A stretch of DNA of 13,561 nucleotides from an uncultured Paraprevotella sp. GTDB lineage: Bacteria > Bacteroidota > Bacteroidia > Bacteroidales > Bacteroidaceae. The stretch's first letter is position 1, and each line of letters starts with the position of its first letter. Below the pieces are notes generated by a model, which did no database searches, had not been told where the DNA came from, and was given only the letters and a program-made list of their open reading frames with translations. Positions 8,101-13,553 of the stretch are shown piece by piece. The stretch lies in contig CAAFWT010000122.1 in assembly GCA_900766785.1 (NCBI GenBank), forward strand, positions 1-13,561. Direction: 5' to 3'. A program made the translations under genes and the position numbers.

Positions 8101-8840
8101 AACCCAAACTTGGGTACAAGTACGGGATTGCCTGTCAGCTGGTAGAAATCGTTGAGCAGGGCCACTGCTCCGTTGTCTATCATGAAGAAGATGTCCAGAT
8201 AAGAGGCATCATGGCTGATGGTGGTCTCGTTGGCCTTGCTCTTTCCGAAATCGTAGGTGCCTGGCGCAAAGGTGTGCCACATGACACCATATCCACGAGT
8301 GCTCCAGAAGAAAGGTGTGGGACTGGAGACTCCTCCGTCTACCCAGTTGTTGGTGTTGCGTATGTCGATGGACTGGCCTTTGTGACTGAACCGTCCGTTC
8401 TGTACACCGCCGCCATAGAACCAGTCGTTGGGACTCTGCTCCAGAGTCATACTCACGTTGCTTCGGGCAAAGTTGGTGGGCGAGGTCTGTCGGATAATCT
8501 CCTTGCCGTTATTCGTAACGAGCAATTCGCCATCGTGTCCGATAGAAATCCTCAGGTCTCCTATGCTGATGGTGTTACCCTCCAGAGTCAGACCTTCCAC
8601 CTTGCGGCGTGGGTTGTCTGTCAGAATCTGTGCAGGAGGATTGGCCTCGGGGTTGCGGATGATACCTCCCTTGGGATCCTGGAACAGGCGGAAGATATGG
8701 GGGCCGTAGAAGTCGATGTAGAGATTCTGCTTGTTTTCCAGATGAACTTGCACGGTGGTGGCATTCATCTGTGTAAGTTGTTGTGCAGAGGTTGCCAGGG
8801 TGATGGTCAGCAGTAGGGTGGAGATGATAATCTTCTTCAT
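5109..8840 (-). CDS. Secreted multimodular GH31 enzyme, probable alpha-N-acetylgalactosaminidase
   Basis: This 1243-residue protein opens with a signal peptide (1-19, cut near ATSAQ). A GH31 N-terminal beta-sandwich follows (about 20-235), then the catalytic barrel (about 240-560) with nucleophile Asp395 in VLKTDVAWVG and probable acid/base Asp447 in WTGDQSGG, plus SDMDGIFGG at 476-484. C-terminal GH31 sheets and a DUF5110-like part run to about 745. After these come an FN3 domain (830-900, SWNPVQGADYYEL), an F5/8 type C-like sugar-binding domain (903-1041), a type I dockerin with two calcium loops (GDINQDGKIDDND from 1050, GDINGNGLIDAYD from 1086) and a cohesin-like sandwich (1115-1243). The barrel motifs match, from memory, the Enterococcus and Bacteroides GH31 enzymes that remove GalNAc from Ser/Thr; a database check would settle this. 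There is no type IX sorting domain or LPXTG. It has its own promoter at 8954-8985. The family call is firm; the substrate is likely but inferred. Confidence 0.9.
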   Translation of the reverse strand: MKKIIISTLLLTITLATSAQQLTQMNATTVQVHLENKQNLYIDFYGPHIFRLFQDPKGGIIRNPEANPPAQILTDNPRRKVEGLTLEGNTISIGDLRISIGHDGELLVTNNGKEIIRQTSPTNFARSNVSMTLEQSPNDWFYGGGVQNGRFSHKGQSIDIRNTNNWVDGGVSSPTPFFWSTRGYGVMWHTFAPGTYDFGKSKANETTISHDASYLDIFFMIDNGAVALLNDFYQLTGNPVLVPKFGFYQGHLNAYNRDYWKETEPGKNGFMTFEDGKQYSESQKDNGGIRESLNGEKNNYQFSARAAIDRYLDNDYPLGWFLPNDGYGAGYGQTESLEGNIQNLKEFGEYARKRGVEIGLWTQSDLYPKEGIEPLLQRDIVAEVRDAGVRVLKTDVAWVGAGYSFGLNGVADVAKVMPYYGSQARPFIISVDGWAGTQRYATIWTGDQSGGDWEYIRYHIPTYIGSGLSGQPNITSDMDGIFGGKNLPVNVREFQWKAFTPMQLNMDGWGSNPKYPQALGEPAASINRYYLKLKSRLLPYAYSIAREAVDGKPMIRAMMLEEENDYTRSKRCDYQFMFGPYVLVAPIYKETRANEDGDDVRDGIYLPQGQWMDYFTGDIYEGGRIINDLSAPLWKLPILIRMGAIIPTHKPTNTPAEIEQGLRCYDIYPVEGTNTFTEYDDDGRTDAYLDGKSTYTTVSQMMDTKGNLKVTIQKTQGDYEGFVPEKATQIRIYSQLCPKKITAKVGKRKQALTQAKDYNEWKNTPNSYYYGVEKDAYRQTSALMINMDKTDVTQNEITITTQADVRVTHPLTDEAGSLLSPQCQVAEKDKTAYTLTPSWNPVQGADYYELLFEDQLYSTIKQTQYTLDGLQPKTNYDIKVRAVNAQGTSGWTNIQACTTEDPLRYAIRDMRGNTTCANQGGQKVGHLFDFDEGTVWHTAWGQKAVPFDLTIDTRSMSHLESIRYIPRADAGNGTLLSGSVSLSTDGDNWTEAGTFNWERNGTAKEFSLTSHSSQPWRYIRLHITSATGDFGSGCQIYVFRQPNTPWYIPGDINQDGKIDDNDLTSYMNYTGLREGDGDFAGYISKGDINGNGLIDAYDISAVATELEGGIYAEPGEKLQGDITIQADKAQYSAGETVTLTVTGKDMQSVNALSMCLPYDATELEYVGIEPAAVKDMYNMTNDRLHTNGQKALYPTFVNLGMQKLLTGDAELMKIMFKARKSVKWNAKVTDRMLVDRHMKYITH

Positions 8841-8866
8841 GTTTTTGTAGGTTGGTCACACGATTA

Positions 8867-8878
8867 CGCGTATACGCG
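8867..8878. repeat. 12-bp perfect palindrome in the GH31 leader
   Basis: CGCGTATACGCG reads the same on both strands and lies 27-38 bp upstream of the GH31 start codon, downstream of its predicted promoter. It is GC-rich within a very AT-rich stretch. In RNA it could form a stem of about 5-6 bp with a UAUA loop near the ribosome-entry region. As DNA it could bind a dimeric regulator. No function can be read from the sequence alone. Confidence 0.6.
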
Positions 8879-8893
8879 CACGGTACATATATA

Positions 8894-8934
8894 TCTTATA
8901 TATTATAGATGCATTTCTTATATATAGATGCATT
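8894..8934. repeat. Two adjacent imperfect direct repeats (22 and 19 bp) in the GH31 leader
   Basis: Copy one (8894-8915) and copy two (8916-8934) follow each other without a gap. Both begin TCTTATATAT and end TAGATGCATT; copy one has about 3 extra bases in the middle. The common core TATAGATGCATT recurs at a 19-bp step, near two turns of the helix. They sit between the GH31 promoter and start codon, so they would be transcribed. Possible roles are a tandem operator, an RNA element, or a simple slippage duplication. Confidence 0.7.
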
Positions 8935-8953
8935 GAGGGAATGCTTCTGCATG

Positions 8954-8985
8954 CAAATATACAATGATTTGCTTTTCCCAGCAAA
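8954..8985 (-). promoter_or_regulatory. Predicted Bacteroidetes-type promoter of the GH31 gene
   Basis: On the minus strand TTTG (plus 8982-8985), a 20-nt spacer and TATATTTG (plus 8954-8961) match the Bacteroides TTTG/TAnnTTTG consensus exactly, with the same spacing as the nrdD promoter. The transcript would start near plus 8947-8950 and carry a leader of about 105-110 nt that includes the tandem repeats and the palindrome. It lies in the divergent region shared with the plus-strand operon. Confidence 0.75.
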
Positions 8986-9072
8986 TCCTTTTTGCCCATC
9001 TGGCGGATTCGCTTATAGGTAGTATGGGCAAATGAAAAGTGTTTTTCTGGGTGGCATTCCAGACTTTATGCT

Positions 9073-9080
9073 TAACTTTG
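9073..9080 (+). promoter_or_regulatory. Probable -7 box of the coiled-coil/trmB/mrp operon
   Basis: TAACTTTG matches TAnnTTTG and is followed by CATG. A clear TTTG -33 box at the usual 19-21 nt distance is missing; the region has only T-rich sequence around 9042-9048. Transcription would start near 9085-9088, about 45-50 nt before the ATG at 9134. That argues against the upstream in-frame ATG at 9032, which would not be transcribed from this site. Confidence 0.45.
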
Positions 9081-9133
9081 CATGTCAGTATGACGAGAGT
9101 TCAAACGAAGAAGAGAAAAATACGAACAAGGAT

Positions 9134-10012
9134 ATGAGCAAGAAACAGACCATCATGCTGTCCGTGGCCGTGGCAGCAGTACTTGTGGCCATCATCGGTT
9201 TTCTGGCATTCCGTATGCACAGACAGAATATCAAGAATCAGCAGATGCTCGAGCTGGCCGAGATGGACAAGCGAGAAATGGAGAATGAGTATGAGCAGTT
9301 TGCCATGCAATACAATGAGATGAAGATGAAAATCAATAATGACTCATTGGTGGCTCAGCTCGAACAGGAGCAGCAGAGGACAGAGGAACTGCTGGAGGAA
9401 CTGAAGCGGGTGAAGAGTAGTGATGCGGCAGAGATTATGAGACTGAAGAAGGAACTGGCCACTCTGCGAAAGGTTCTGCGCAGCTATGTGCTGCAGATTG
9501 ACTCCCTGAACCGTATGAATCAGGAACTCACTCAGGAGAACTCCAACCTGAAGAACCAGAACAGACAGGCACAGCAGCATATCTCCAACCTCAGCAGCGA
9601 GAATGAATCGCTCTCCGAAAAGGTGGAGATAGCCAGTCAGCTGGATGCCACGGGCATACGCATCGAGGCGCGTAACAAGAGAGGTAAAGAGGCTCGCAAG
9701 GTGAAGGATGTGAAGAAATTCGCCATCAGCTTCAATATCTCTCGCAATGTGACTGCCAGCACAGGACTGAGAAGTATATATCTGCGCATCTCCACACCTA
9801 TGGGGACCGTACTCACCAGCGGTGGCACGTTCCAGTATGAGAACCGTCAGCTGGAATATAGCATACGCAAGGATATCGAATACACAGGTGAGGAGCAGAG
9901 CGTGACCGTTTACTGGGATGTGGCTGAGACACTCTCGGCAGGTACCTATCGCGTGGATATCTTTGCCGACGGACAGAACATCGGCACGGCCTCGTACACC
10001 ATAAACAAATAG
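9134..10012 (+). CDS. Membrane-anchored coiled-coil protein of unknown function
   Basis: This 292-residue protein belongs to no family I can name. It starts with a short basic segment (MSKKQ) and one hydrophobic helix at about 7-27, followed by Arg/His/Arg/Gln, which fits an inner-membrane anchor with the C-terminus outside the cytoplasm. Residues 30-168 are rich in Glu, Gln, Lys, Leu and Asn with heptad-like spacing and should form a long coiled coil. Residues 172-292 lose this bias and look beta-rich: ISTPMGTVLTSGG at 219-231 and VTVYWDVAETLSAGTYRVDIF at 257-277 resemble an immunoglobulin-like sandwich. An in-frame ATG exists at 9032, but the ATG at 9134 is chosen because AAGG precedes it and the likely promoter lies at 9073-9080. 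The stop is 2 nt before trmB, so the genes are cotranscribed. A structural or envelope-organising role is possible but unproven. Confidence 0.8.
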   Translation: MSKKQTIMLSVAVAAVLVAIIGFLAFRMHRQNIKNQQMLELAEMDKREMENEYEQFAMQYNEMKMKINNDSLVAQLEQEQQRTEELLEELKRVKSSDAAEIMRLKKELATLRKVLRSYVLQIDSLNRMNQELTQENSNLKNQNRQAQQHISNLSSENESLSEKVEIASQLDATGIRIEARNKRGKEARKVKDVKKFAISFNISRNVTASTGLRSIYLRISTPMGTVLTSGGTFQYENRQLEYSIRKDIEYTGEEQSVTVYWDVAETLSAGTYRVDIFADGQNIGTASYTINK

Positions 10013-10014
10013 GC

Positions 10015-10782
10015 ATGGGTAAAGGAAAGTTGGCAAAGTTTGCCGAGATGGCTGCCAACCCTCTTGTGGTGGAATGTCCCTTTTCCGTTTTGCAGCAAGA
10101 AGGGTTTGGCATGAAAGGCCGCTGGCATCAGGAATTCTTTCATAACGATCGCCCTATCGTGCTTGAACTGGGATGTGGACGAGGAGAATATACCGTGGGA
10201 CTGGGCCGTATGTTCCCTCTCAAGAACTATATCGGTGTAGATATCAAGGGGGCACGCATGTGGACAGGAGCCCAGGAGGCTCTCCATACTGGTATGTCCA
10301 ATGTGGGTTTCCTGCGTACCAGCATAGAGTTCATCGACCGTTTCTTTGCCCCGGGGGAGGTGAGTGAGGTTTGGCTCACTTTCTCTGATCCTCAGATGAA
10401 GAAGGTCAGCAAGCGACTCACAGGAACCGCTTTCCTTCAGCGATATCGAGCCTTCGTTCAGGAAGGAGGTCTCATACATGTGAAGACCGATAGCAACTTC
10501 CTGTATACCTACACCCGCGAGATGCTCTCTGCCAATGGCATCAGCCCACTGGCTGAGACACGTAATCTCTATGCCGAACCTGCAAGCGGAGCCTTTGCCG
10601 ATGCACAGTCCATACAGACCTATTACGAGGGCATGTGGCGTGCTCGTGGTATCGACATCAAGTACCTTTGCTTCCGATTGCCTCAGGAAGGCAAACTGGT
10701 GGAGCCCGATGTGGAGATACCTCTGGACGAATACCGTTCGTACAGCCGTCAGAAGCGTTCCAGCCTGGAGGTGAGCAAATGA
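10015..10782 (+). CDS. trmB: tRNA (guanine-N7-)-methyltransferase
   Basis: This 255-residue enzyme transfers a methyl group from S-adenosylmethionine to N7 of guanine 46 in the tRNA variable loop. The SAM-binding motif LELGCGRGEYT is at 50-60, and GVDIKGARM at 74-82 gives the acidic residue for the SAM ribose. VWLTFSDPQMKKVSKRLT at 119-136 stands where many family members have FPDPWPKKRH, so Ser124 replaces the usual Pro and the Trp is lost. HVKTDS at 155-160 and TYYEGMW at 202-208 complete the family pattern. The length is near the usual value. The ATG at 10015 is 2 nt after the stop of the coiled-coil gene, so translation is probably coupled; mrp follows after 40 nt. The call is secure; the altered central motif is probably a lineage variant. 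Confidence 0.95.
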   Translation: MGKGKLAKFAEMAANPLVVECPFSVLQQEGFGMKGRWHQEFFHNDRPIVLELGCGRGEYTVGLGRMFPLKNYIGVDIKGARMWTGAQEALHTGMSNVGFLRTSIEFIDRFFAPGEVSEVWLTFSDPQMKKVSKRLTGTAFLQRYRAFVQEGGLIHVKTDSNFLYTYTREMLSANGISPLAETRNLYAEPASGAFADAQSIQTYYEGMWRARGIDIKYLCFRLPQEGKLVEPDVEIPLDEYRSYSRQKRSSLEVSK

Positions 10783-10822
10783 GCTTACCCAGGGAAGTAA
10801 TGTCACACAAATAATTAAGCAT

Positions 10823-11923
10823 ATGGAAATTTATCCCAAACTGATTATAGATGCTCTCTCCACCGTGCGTTATCCAGGTACGGGTAAGAATGTGGTGGAG
10901 ATGAAGATGGTGGAGGACGACCTCCGGATAGCCGGTTTGCACGTCAGCTTCTCCCTCATATTTGATAAGCCAACCGATCCATTCATGAAGAGCATGGTAA
11001 AGGCCTGCGAGGCTGCCATCCATGCCTATGTGAGCAAGGATGTGGAGGTGGAAATCAAGACCAAGTCGCTGCAGGCTCCCCGACCAGACCTCCCCGACCT
11101 GCTCCCTGGTGTGAAGAATATCATAGCTGTGAGCAGTGGAAAGGGCGGAGTGGGCAAAAGCACCGTGGCCGCCAATCTGGCTGTGGCTCTGTCCCAGATG
11201 GGCATGAAGGTGGGCCTGCTGGACTGTGATATCTTCGGTCCTTCTGTGCCTAAGATGTTTCAGATGGAGGATGCTCGTCCATACAGCGAGCATATTGATG
11301 GGCGTGACCTCATCATGCCCGTAGAGAAGTACGGAGTGAAGGTTCTCAGCATAGGATTCTTTGTTGACCCAGCTCAGGCCACCCTGTGGCGCGGAGGCAT
11401 GGCTTGCAACGCGCTGAAACAACTCATCGGTGATGCCCATTGGGGGGATTTGGACTATTTTGTTCTCGACACACCTCCTGGCACCTCCGACATCCATCTC
11501 ACTCTGGTACAGACTTTGCCCATCACGGGTGCTGTCATAGTGAGCACTCCTCAGCAAGTGGCTTTGGCTGATGCGCGCAAGGGTATTAATATGTATCAGA
11601 ACGAGAAGGTGAATGTCCCCATTCTGGGACTGGTGGAGAACATGTCATGGTTTACTCCTGCCCAGCATCCCAAGGAGCGGTATTATATCTTCGGACAGGA
11701 GGGCGTGAAGGCATTGGCAGAGGAGATGCAGGTGCCTTTGCTGGGACAGATTCCTGTGGTGCAGGATATCTGCCAGAGTGGTGATGAAGGTACGCCTGCT
11801 GCCCTTGACCCTCAGAGTGTCACGGGACATGCTTTCATGCAGTTGGCTGCCCGTGTGGTGACGGAAACCGACAGGCGCAACAGTCAGTTGCCTCCCACCA
11901 CCATCGTAGGCACACATAAGTGA
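10823..11923 (+). CDS. mrp: Mrp/NBP35-type P-loop ATPase, iron-sulfur cluster carrier
   Basis: This 366-residue cytosolic ATPase belongs to the Mrp/ApbC group, which binds Fe-S clusters and hands them to target enzymes. Residues 5-85 form the MIP18-like (DUF59) domain (LSTVRYPGTGKNVVEMKMV at 12-30). The ATPase domain has the deviant Walker A SGKGGVGKST at 105-114, DCDIFGPS at 134-141 and VLDTPPGTSD at 214-223. LVENMSWF at 270-277 is the place where many Mrp proteins have a CxxC that bridges the cluster between subunits. Here it is followed by TPAQHPKERYYIFG with no cysteine pair. From memory, Bacteroides relatives share this form, so it is a lineage trait rather than damage. It is the third gene of the plus-strand operon, 40 nt after trmB. 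The IS begins about 76 bp downstream and does not touch it. Confidence 0.95.
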   Translation: MEIYPKLIIDALSTVRYPGTGKNVVEMKMVEDDLRIAGLHVSFSLIFDKPTDPFMKSMVKACEAAIHAYVSKDVEVEIKTKSLQAPRPDLPDLLPGVKNIIAVSSGKGGVGKSTVAANLAVALSQMGMKVGLLDCDIFGPSVPKMFQMEDARPYSEHIDGRDLIMPVEKYGVKVLSIGFFVDPAQATLWRGGMACNALKQLIGDAHWGDLDYFVLDTPPGTSDIHLTLVQTLPITGAVIVSTPQQVALADARKGINMYQNEKVNVPILGLVENMSWFTPAQHPKERYYIFGQEGVKALAEEMQVPLLGQIPVVQDICQSGDEGTPAALDPQSVTGHAFMQLAARVVTETDRRNSQLPPTTIVGTHK

Positions 11924-11999
11924 TGCTGTCATTATAGTCAATTACCTTAGACGCATCCCTTTGCCTCAAACCAAACACAGCATGAAATGATGGTATCAT

Positions 12000-12024
12000 T
12001 GTCTTTTTGTAAATATGGTTGACT
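12000..12024 (+). repeat. Left inverted repeat of the IS
   Basis: This segment matches the inverted right end at TCTT, TTTGTAAA and GTTGACT, with a 4-base mismatched block between the last two. It begins with TG. It lies just before orfA (ATG at 12040), as expected for an IS3 left end. Confidence 0.6.
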
Positions 12025-12039
12025 CTTAAATCTTCAAAA

Positions 12040-12411
12040 ATGAAAAGAAGTAAGATTGAGAACAACTATTCAGAAGCCGTAGCACATGCAATTCTTTCTA
12101 AGGATGCTTATTCTATGTACGCGCTAGAAGGCCTAAGTCGCCCTGAGATTTCGAAGAAGTTAGGTGTAAGTCCCACTACGGTTTGGAGACTTCTTCGTAC
12201 CTTTGAGGCGGAGAACCCTCAATTGTCTGAGCAAATGAAAAAGAAAGGTAAGGATGTATCCCCCGAGGACTACCGCAAGTTACTTACAGAGATCAACAGC
12301 TTGAAGGCAGAGTTGAAGAAGGAGAAACTACGTGCAGACTTCTATGAAGAGATGGTCGCCTTCGGCGAGGAAGTCTATGGCATGGACTTAAAAAAAGCTG
12401 GCATCAAGTAG
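12040..12411 (+). CDS. IS3-family transposase OrfA (helix-turn-helix)
   Basis: This 123-residue protein is the DNA-binding part of the transposase, which recognises the element's ends. A helix-turn-helix is at about 31-56 (LSRPEISKKLGVSPTTVWRL), and a charged leucine-heptad helix at 78-110 (Leu81, Leu88 and others) fits the IS3 multimerisation zipper. The ATG at 12040 is preferred to an in-frame TTG at 12019, because the TTG lies inside the left inverted repeat. The frame ends TTA AAA AAA GCT and so on to TAG at 12409-12411. The A7 run at 12390-12396 allows a -1 shift into orfB. Base use is more AT-rich than in the orfB half. Confidence 0.9.
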   Translation: MKRSKIENNYSEAVAHAILSKDAYSMYALEGLSRPEISKKLGVSPTTVWRLLRTFEAENPQLSEQMKKKGKDVSPEDYRKLLTEINSLKAELKKEKLRADFYEEMVAFGEEVYGMDLKKAGIK

Positions 12412-13346
12412 CAAGGAGGCTTAACGCCAGGGATAGCAAGACCTACAAGATCGTATCCCTGTGCGGGCTACTTGGTGTAAGCAAGCAAGCCTTTTACAAG
12501 CATGAGGACAGGCTGATGGAGCACCTCGCCGACGAGGCCTTCGTCGTGGAGTTCATCAAGGAAGTACGCCGCAAGGATCCAGGAATAGGCGGTGGTAAAC
12601 TGTGGGTCATGTACCGCAAACGCTTCGGCCCATCCCACAGCGTCGGCTACAACCGCTTCTACGACATCATAGAGAAGTACGACCTGAAGGTACGCAAGCG
12701 CAGACGCAGGGTGAAGACAACGGACTCCACGCACGGCCTGCCGCTCTATCCCAACATAGTGAAGAACCTCATCCCCCTACGTCCTGGCCACGTTTGGGTG
12801 AGCGACATTACCTATATCCCCATCTGGATCCGCGACAAGGGCGAAGAGTACACGTTCTGCTATCTCTCGCTCCTTACGGACTACTATACGAAGCAGATAC
12901 TAGGCTGGAGCGTAGGCGAAACGCTCGAGACGAAGTTTCCCATGGAAGCCTTGAAGATGGCGCTCGAATCTCTGGGCGGCATCATACCCGAGGGACTCAT
13001 ACATCACTCCGACCGAGGCGTCCAATACGCCAGCTACGAGTATACAGGGCTTCTCAAGTCCCTGCACATAGGGATAAGTATGACGGAAAGCGGAGACCCC
13101 AAGGACAATGCCGTTGCTGAGCGGGTAAACAACACCATCAAGAACGAGCTACTCATGGGCATGGAGTTCTATAGCATAGACGATGTCAGAAAGGCCGTAA
13201 AGGCAGCCGTGGAGTTCTACAATCATGAACGCCCGCACATGAGTCTGGACGGCATGACACCCGACGAGGCTGCCATGTGCGAGGGGGAAATCCGTAAGAA
13301 ATGGTGCAGCTACAGGGAAAAAGCCCTGAAAAATTTGGTGGCATGA
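12348..13346 (+). CDS. IS3-family transposase OrfB (DDE catalytic part), made by -1 frameshift from orfA
   Basis: The -1 frame is open from 12348 to the TGA at 13344-13346 and has no stop across the A7 site. Shifting at 12390-12396 gives an OrfAB fusion of about 435 residues. After the join it reads through VSLCGLLGVSKQAFYKH, a typical start of IS3 OrfB. The first internal ATG is at 12516; counted from it, the catalytic triad is Asp97 (WVSDITY), Asp166 (HHSDRGVQYAS) and Glu202 (NAVAERVNNTIKNEL), with exactly 35 residues between the last two, the IS3 DD(35)E spacing. FYNHERPHMSLDGMTP at 234-249 is the usual IS3 C-terminal motif. The triad is complete, so the enzyme looks functional. OrfB alone could also be made from an internal start. 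Confidence 0.93.
   Translation, partial: RDGRLRRGSLWHGLKKSWHQVARRLNARDSKTYKIVSLCGLLGVSKQAFYKHEDRLMEHLADEAFVVEFIKEVRRKDPGIGGGKLWVMYRKRFGPSHSVGYNRFYDIIEKYDLKVRKRRRRVKTTDSTHGLPLYPNIVKNLIPLRPGHVWVSDITYIPIWIRDKGEEYTFCYLSLLTDYYTKQILGWSVGETLETKFPMEALKMALESLGGIIPEGLIHHSDRGVQYASYEYTGLLKSLHIGISMTESGDPKDNAVAERVNNTIKNELLMGMEFYSIDDVRKAVKAAVEFYNHERPHMSLDGMTPDEAAMCEGEIRKKWCSYREKALKNLVA
12390..12430 (+). promoter_or_regulatory. Programmed -1 ribosomal frameshift site of the IS
   Basis: Seven A residues (12390-12396) followed by G form a slippery A-AAA-AAA-G site in the orfA frame, 12 bases before its TAG. Directly after it, CTGGCATCAAG (12398-12408) can pair with CTTAACGCCAG (12420-12430) with two mismatches around an 11-nt loop, giving a possible stimulatory hairpin. 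The loop contains the orfA stop and the purine run AAGGAGG. The slippery run and open -1 frame are seen directly; use in the cell is inferred from the IS3 family. Confidence 0.75.
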
Positions 13347-13404
13347 GAAGAAGAACGTAATTTCGACGCCGTCGGAAAGCTGCCGGCCTACGAAAAGGCC
13401 GCAC

Positions 13405-13432
13405 TCCTTGCTGCTGCATGCAGCAGCAAGGA
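13405..13432. repeat. 28-bp perfect palindrome inside the IS, after orfB
   Basis: The half-site TCCTTGCTGCTGCA is followed directly by its exact reverse complement. In RNA it would give a stem of about 12 bp with a tight loop. It lies 59 bp after the transposase stop in the non-coding 3' part of the IS and is preceded by a shorter inverted repeat, CGGCC/GGCCG, at 13384-13401. No U-run follows on either strand, so it is not a standard intrinsic terminator. It may block incoming transcription or stabilise the transposase mRNA. Confidence 0.75.
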
Positions 13433-13525
13433 CAACCTTATGTACAACTAAAAACAAATGAAGTTAACTGGTATCATGACTAAGAGATAAACTAGTCAAC
13501 CAATAGTAAAACTAATTATTAACCC

Positions 13526-13553
13526 AGTCAACTGACTTTACAAATAAGACTCA
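13526..13553 (-). repeat. Right inverted repeat of the IS
   Basis: Read on the minus strand it gives TGAGTCTT, A, TTTGTAAA, GTCA, GTTGACT, which pairs with the left end apart from a few changes. A second copy of the inner motif AGTCAAC lies at 13494-13500, 32 bp further in, where AGTCAACCA exactly matches the inverted left TGGTTGACT (12016-12024). The right end therefore has two candidate transposase-binding motifs. Confidence 0.55.

Larger units (their letters stand above)
12000..13553 (+). mobile_element. IS3-family insertion sequence, apparently complete
   Basis: The element holds orfA and orfB in the IS3 arrangement, with orfB in the -1 frame, and related inverted ends. The left end (12000-12024) reads TGTCTT, TTTGTAAA, then GTTGACT. 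The right end, read inward from 13553, gives TGAGTCTT, A, TTTGTAAA, then GTTGACT. Both outer ends are TG/CA, as is usual for IS3. The ends differ by a 3-base length change and several substitutions, so the outer limits are uncertain by a few bases. No clear target duplication flanks these limits. With these ends the element is about 1.55 kb. It sits just after mrp without breaking a recognised gene. Both reading frames, the frameshift site and the catalytic triad are intact, so it may be active. Confidence 0.8.

Noticed and set aside
9032..9133. An N-terminal extension of the coiled-coil protein from the ATG at 9032
   Set aside because: The predicted -7 box at 9073-9080 lies downstream of it, and the extra residues would put a polar stretch before the membrane helix.
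11986..12008. An mrp terminator made of AATGAT, GGT, ATCATT followed by a T-rich run
   Set aside because: The stem is 6 bp and AT-rich, and the T-run belongs to the IS left end, so the likeness may be accidental.
11992..13477. GGTATCAT as a direct repeat at 11992 and 13470, considered as a target duplication
   Set aside because: The right copy lies about 75 bp inside the IS end, so it cannot be a flanking duplication; an 8-mer match is plausible by chance.
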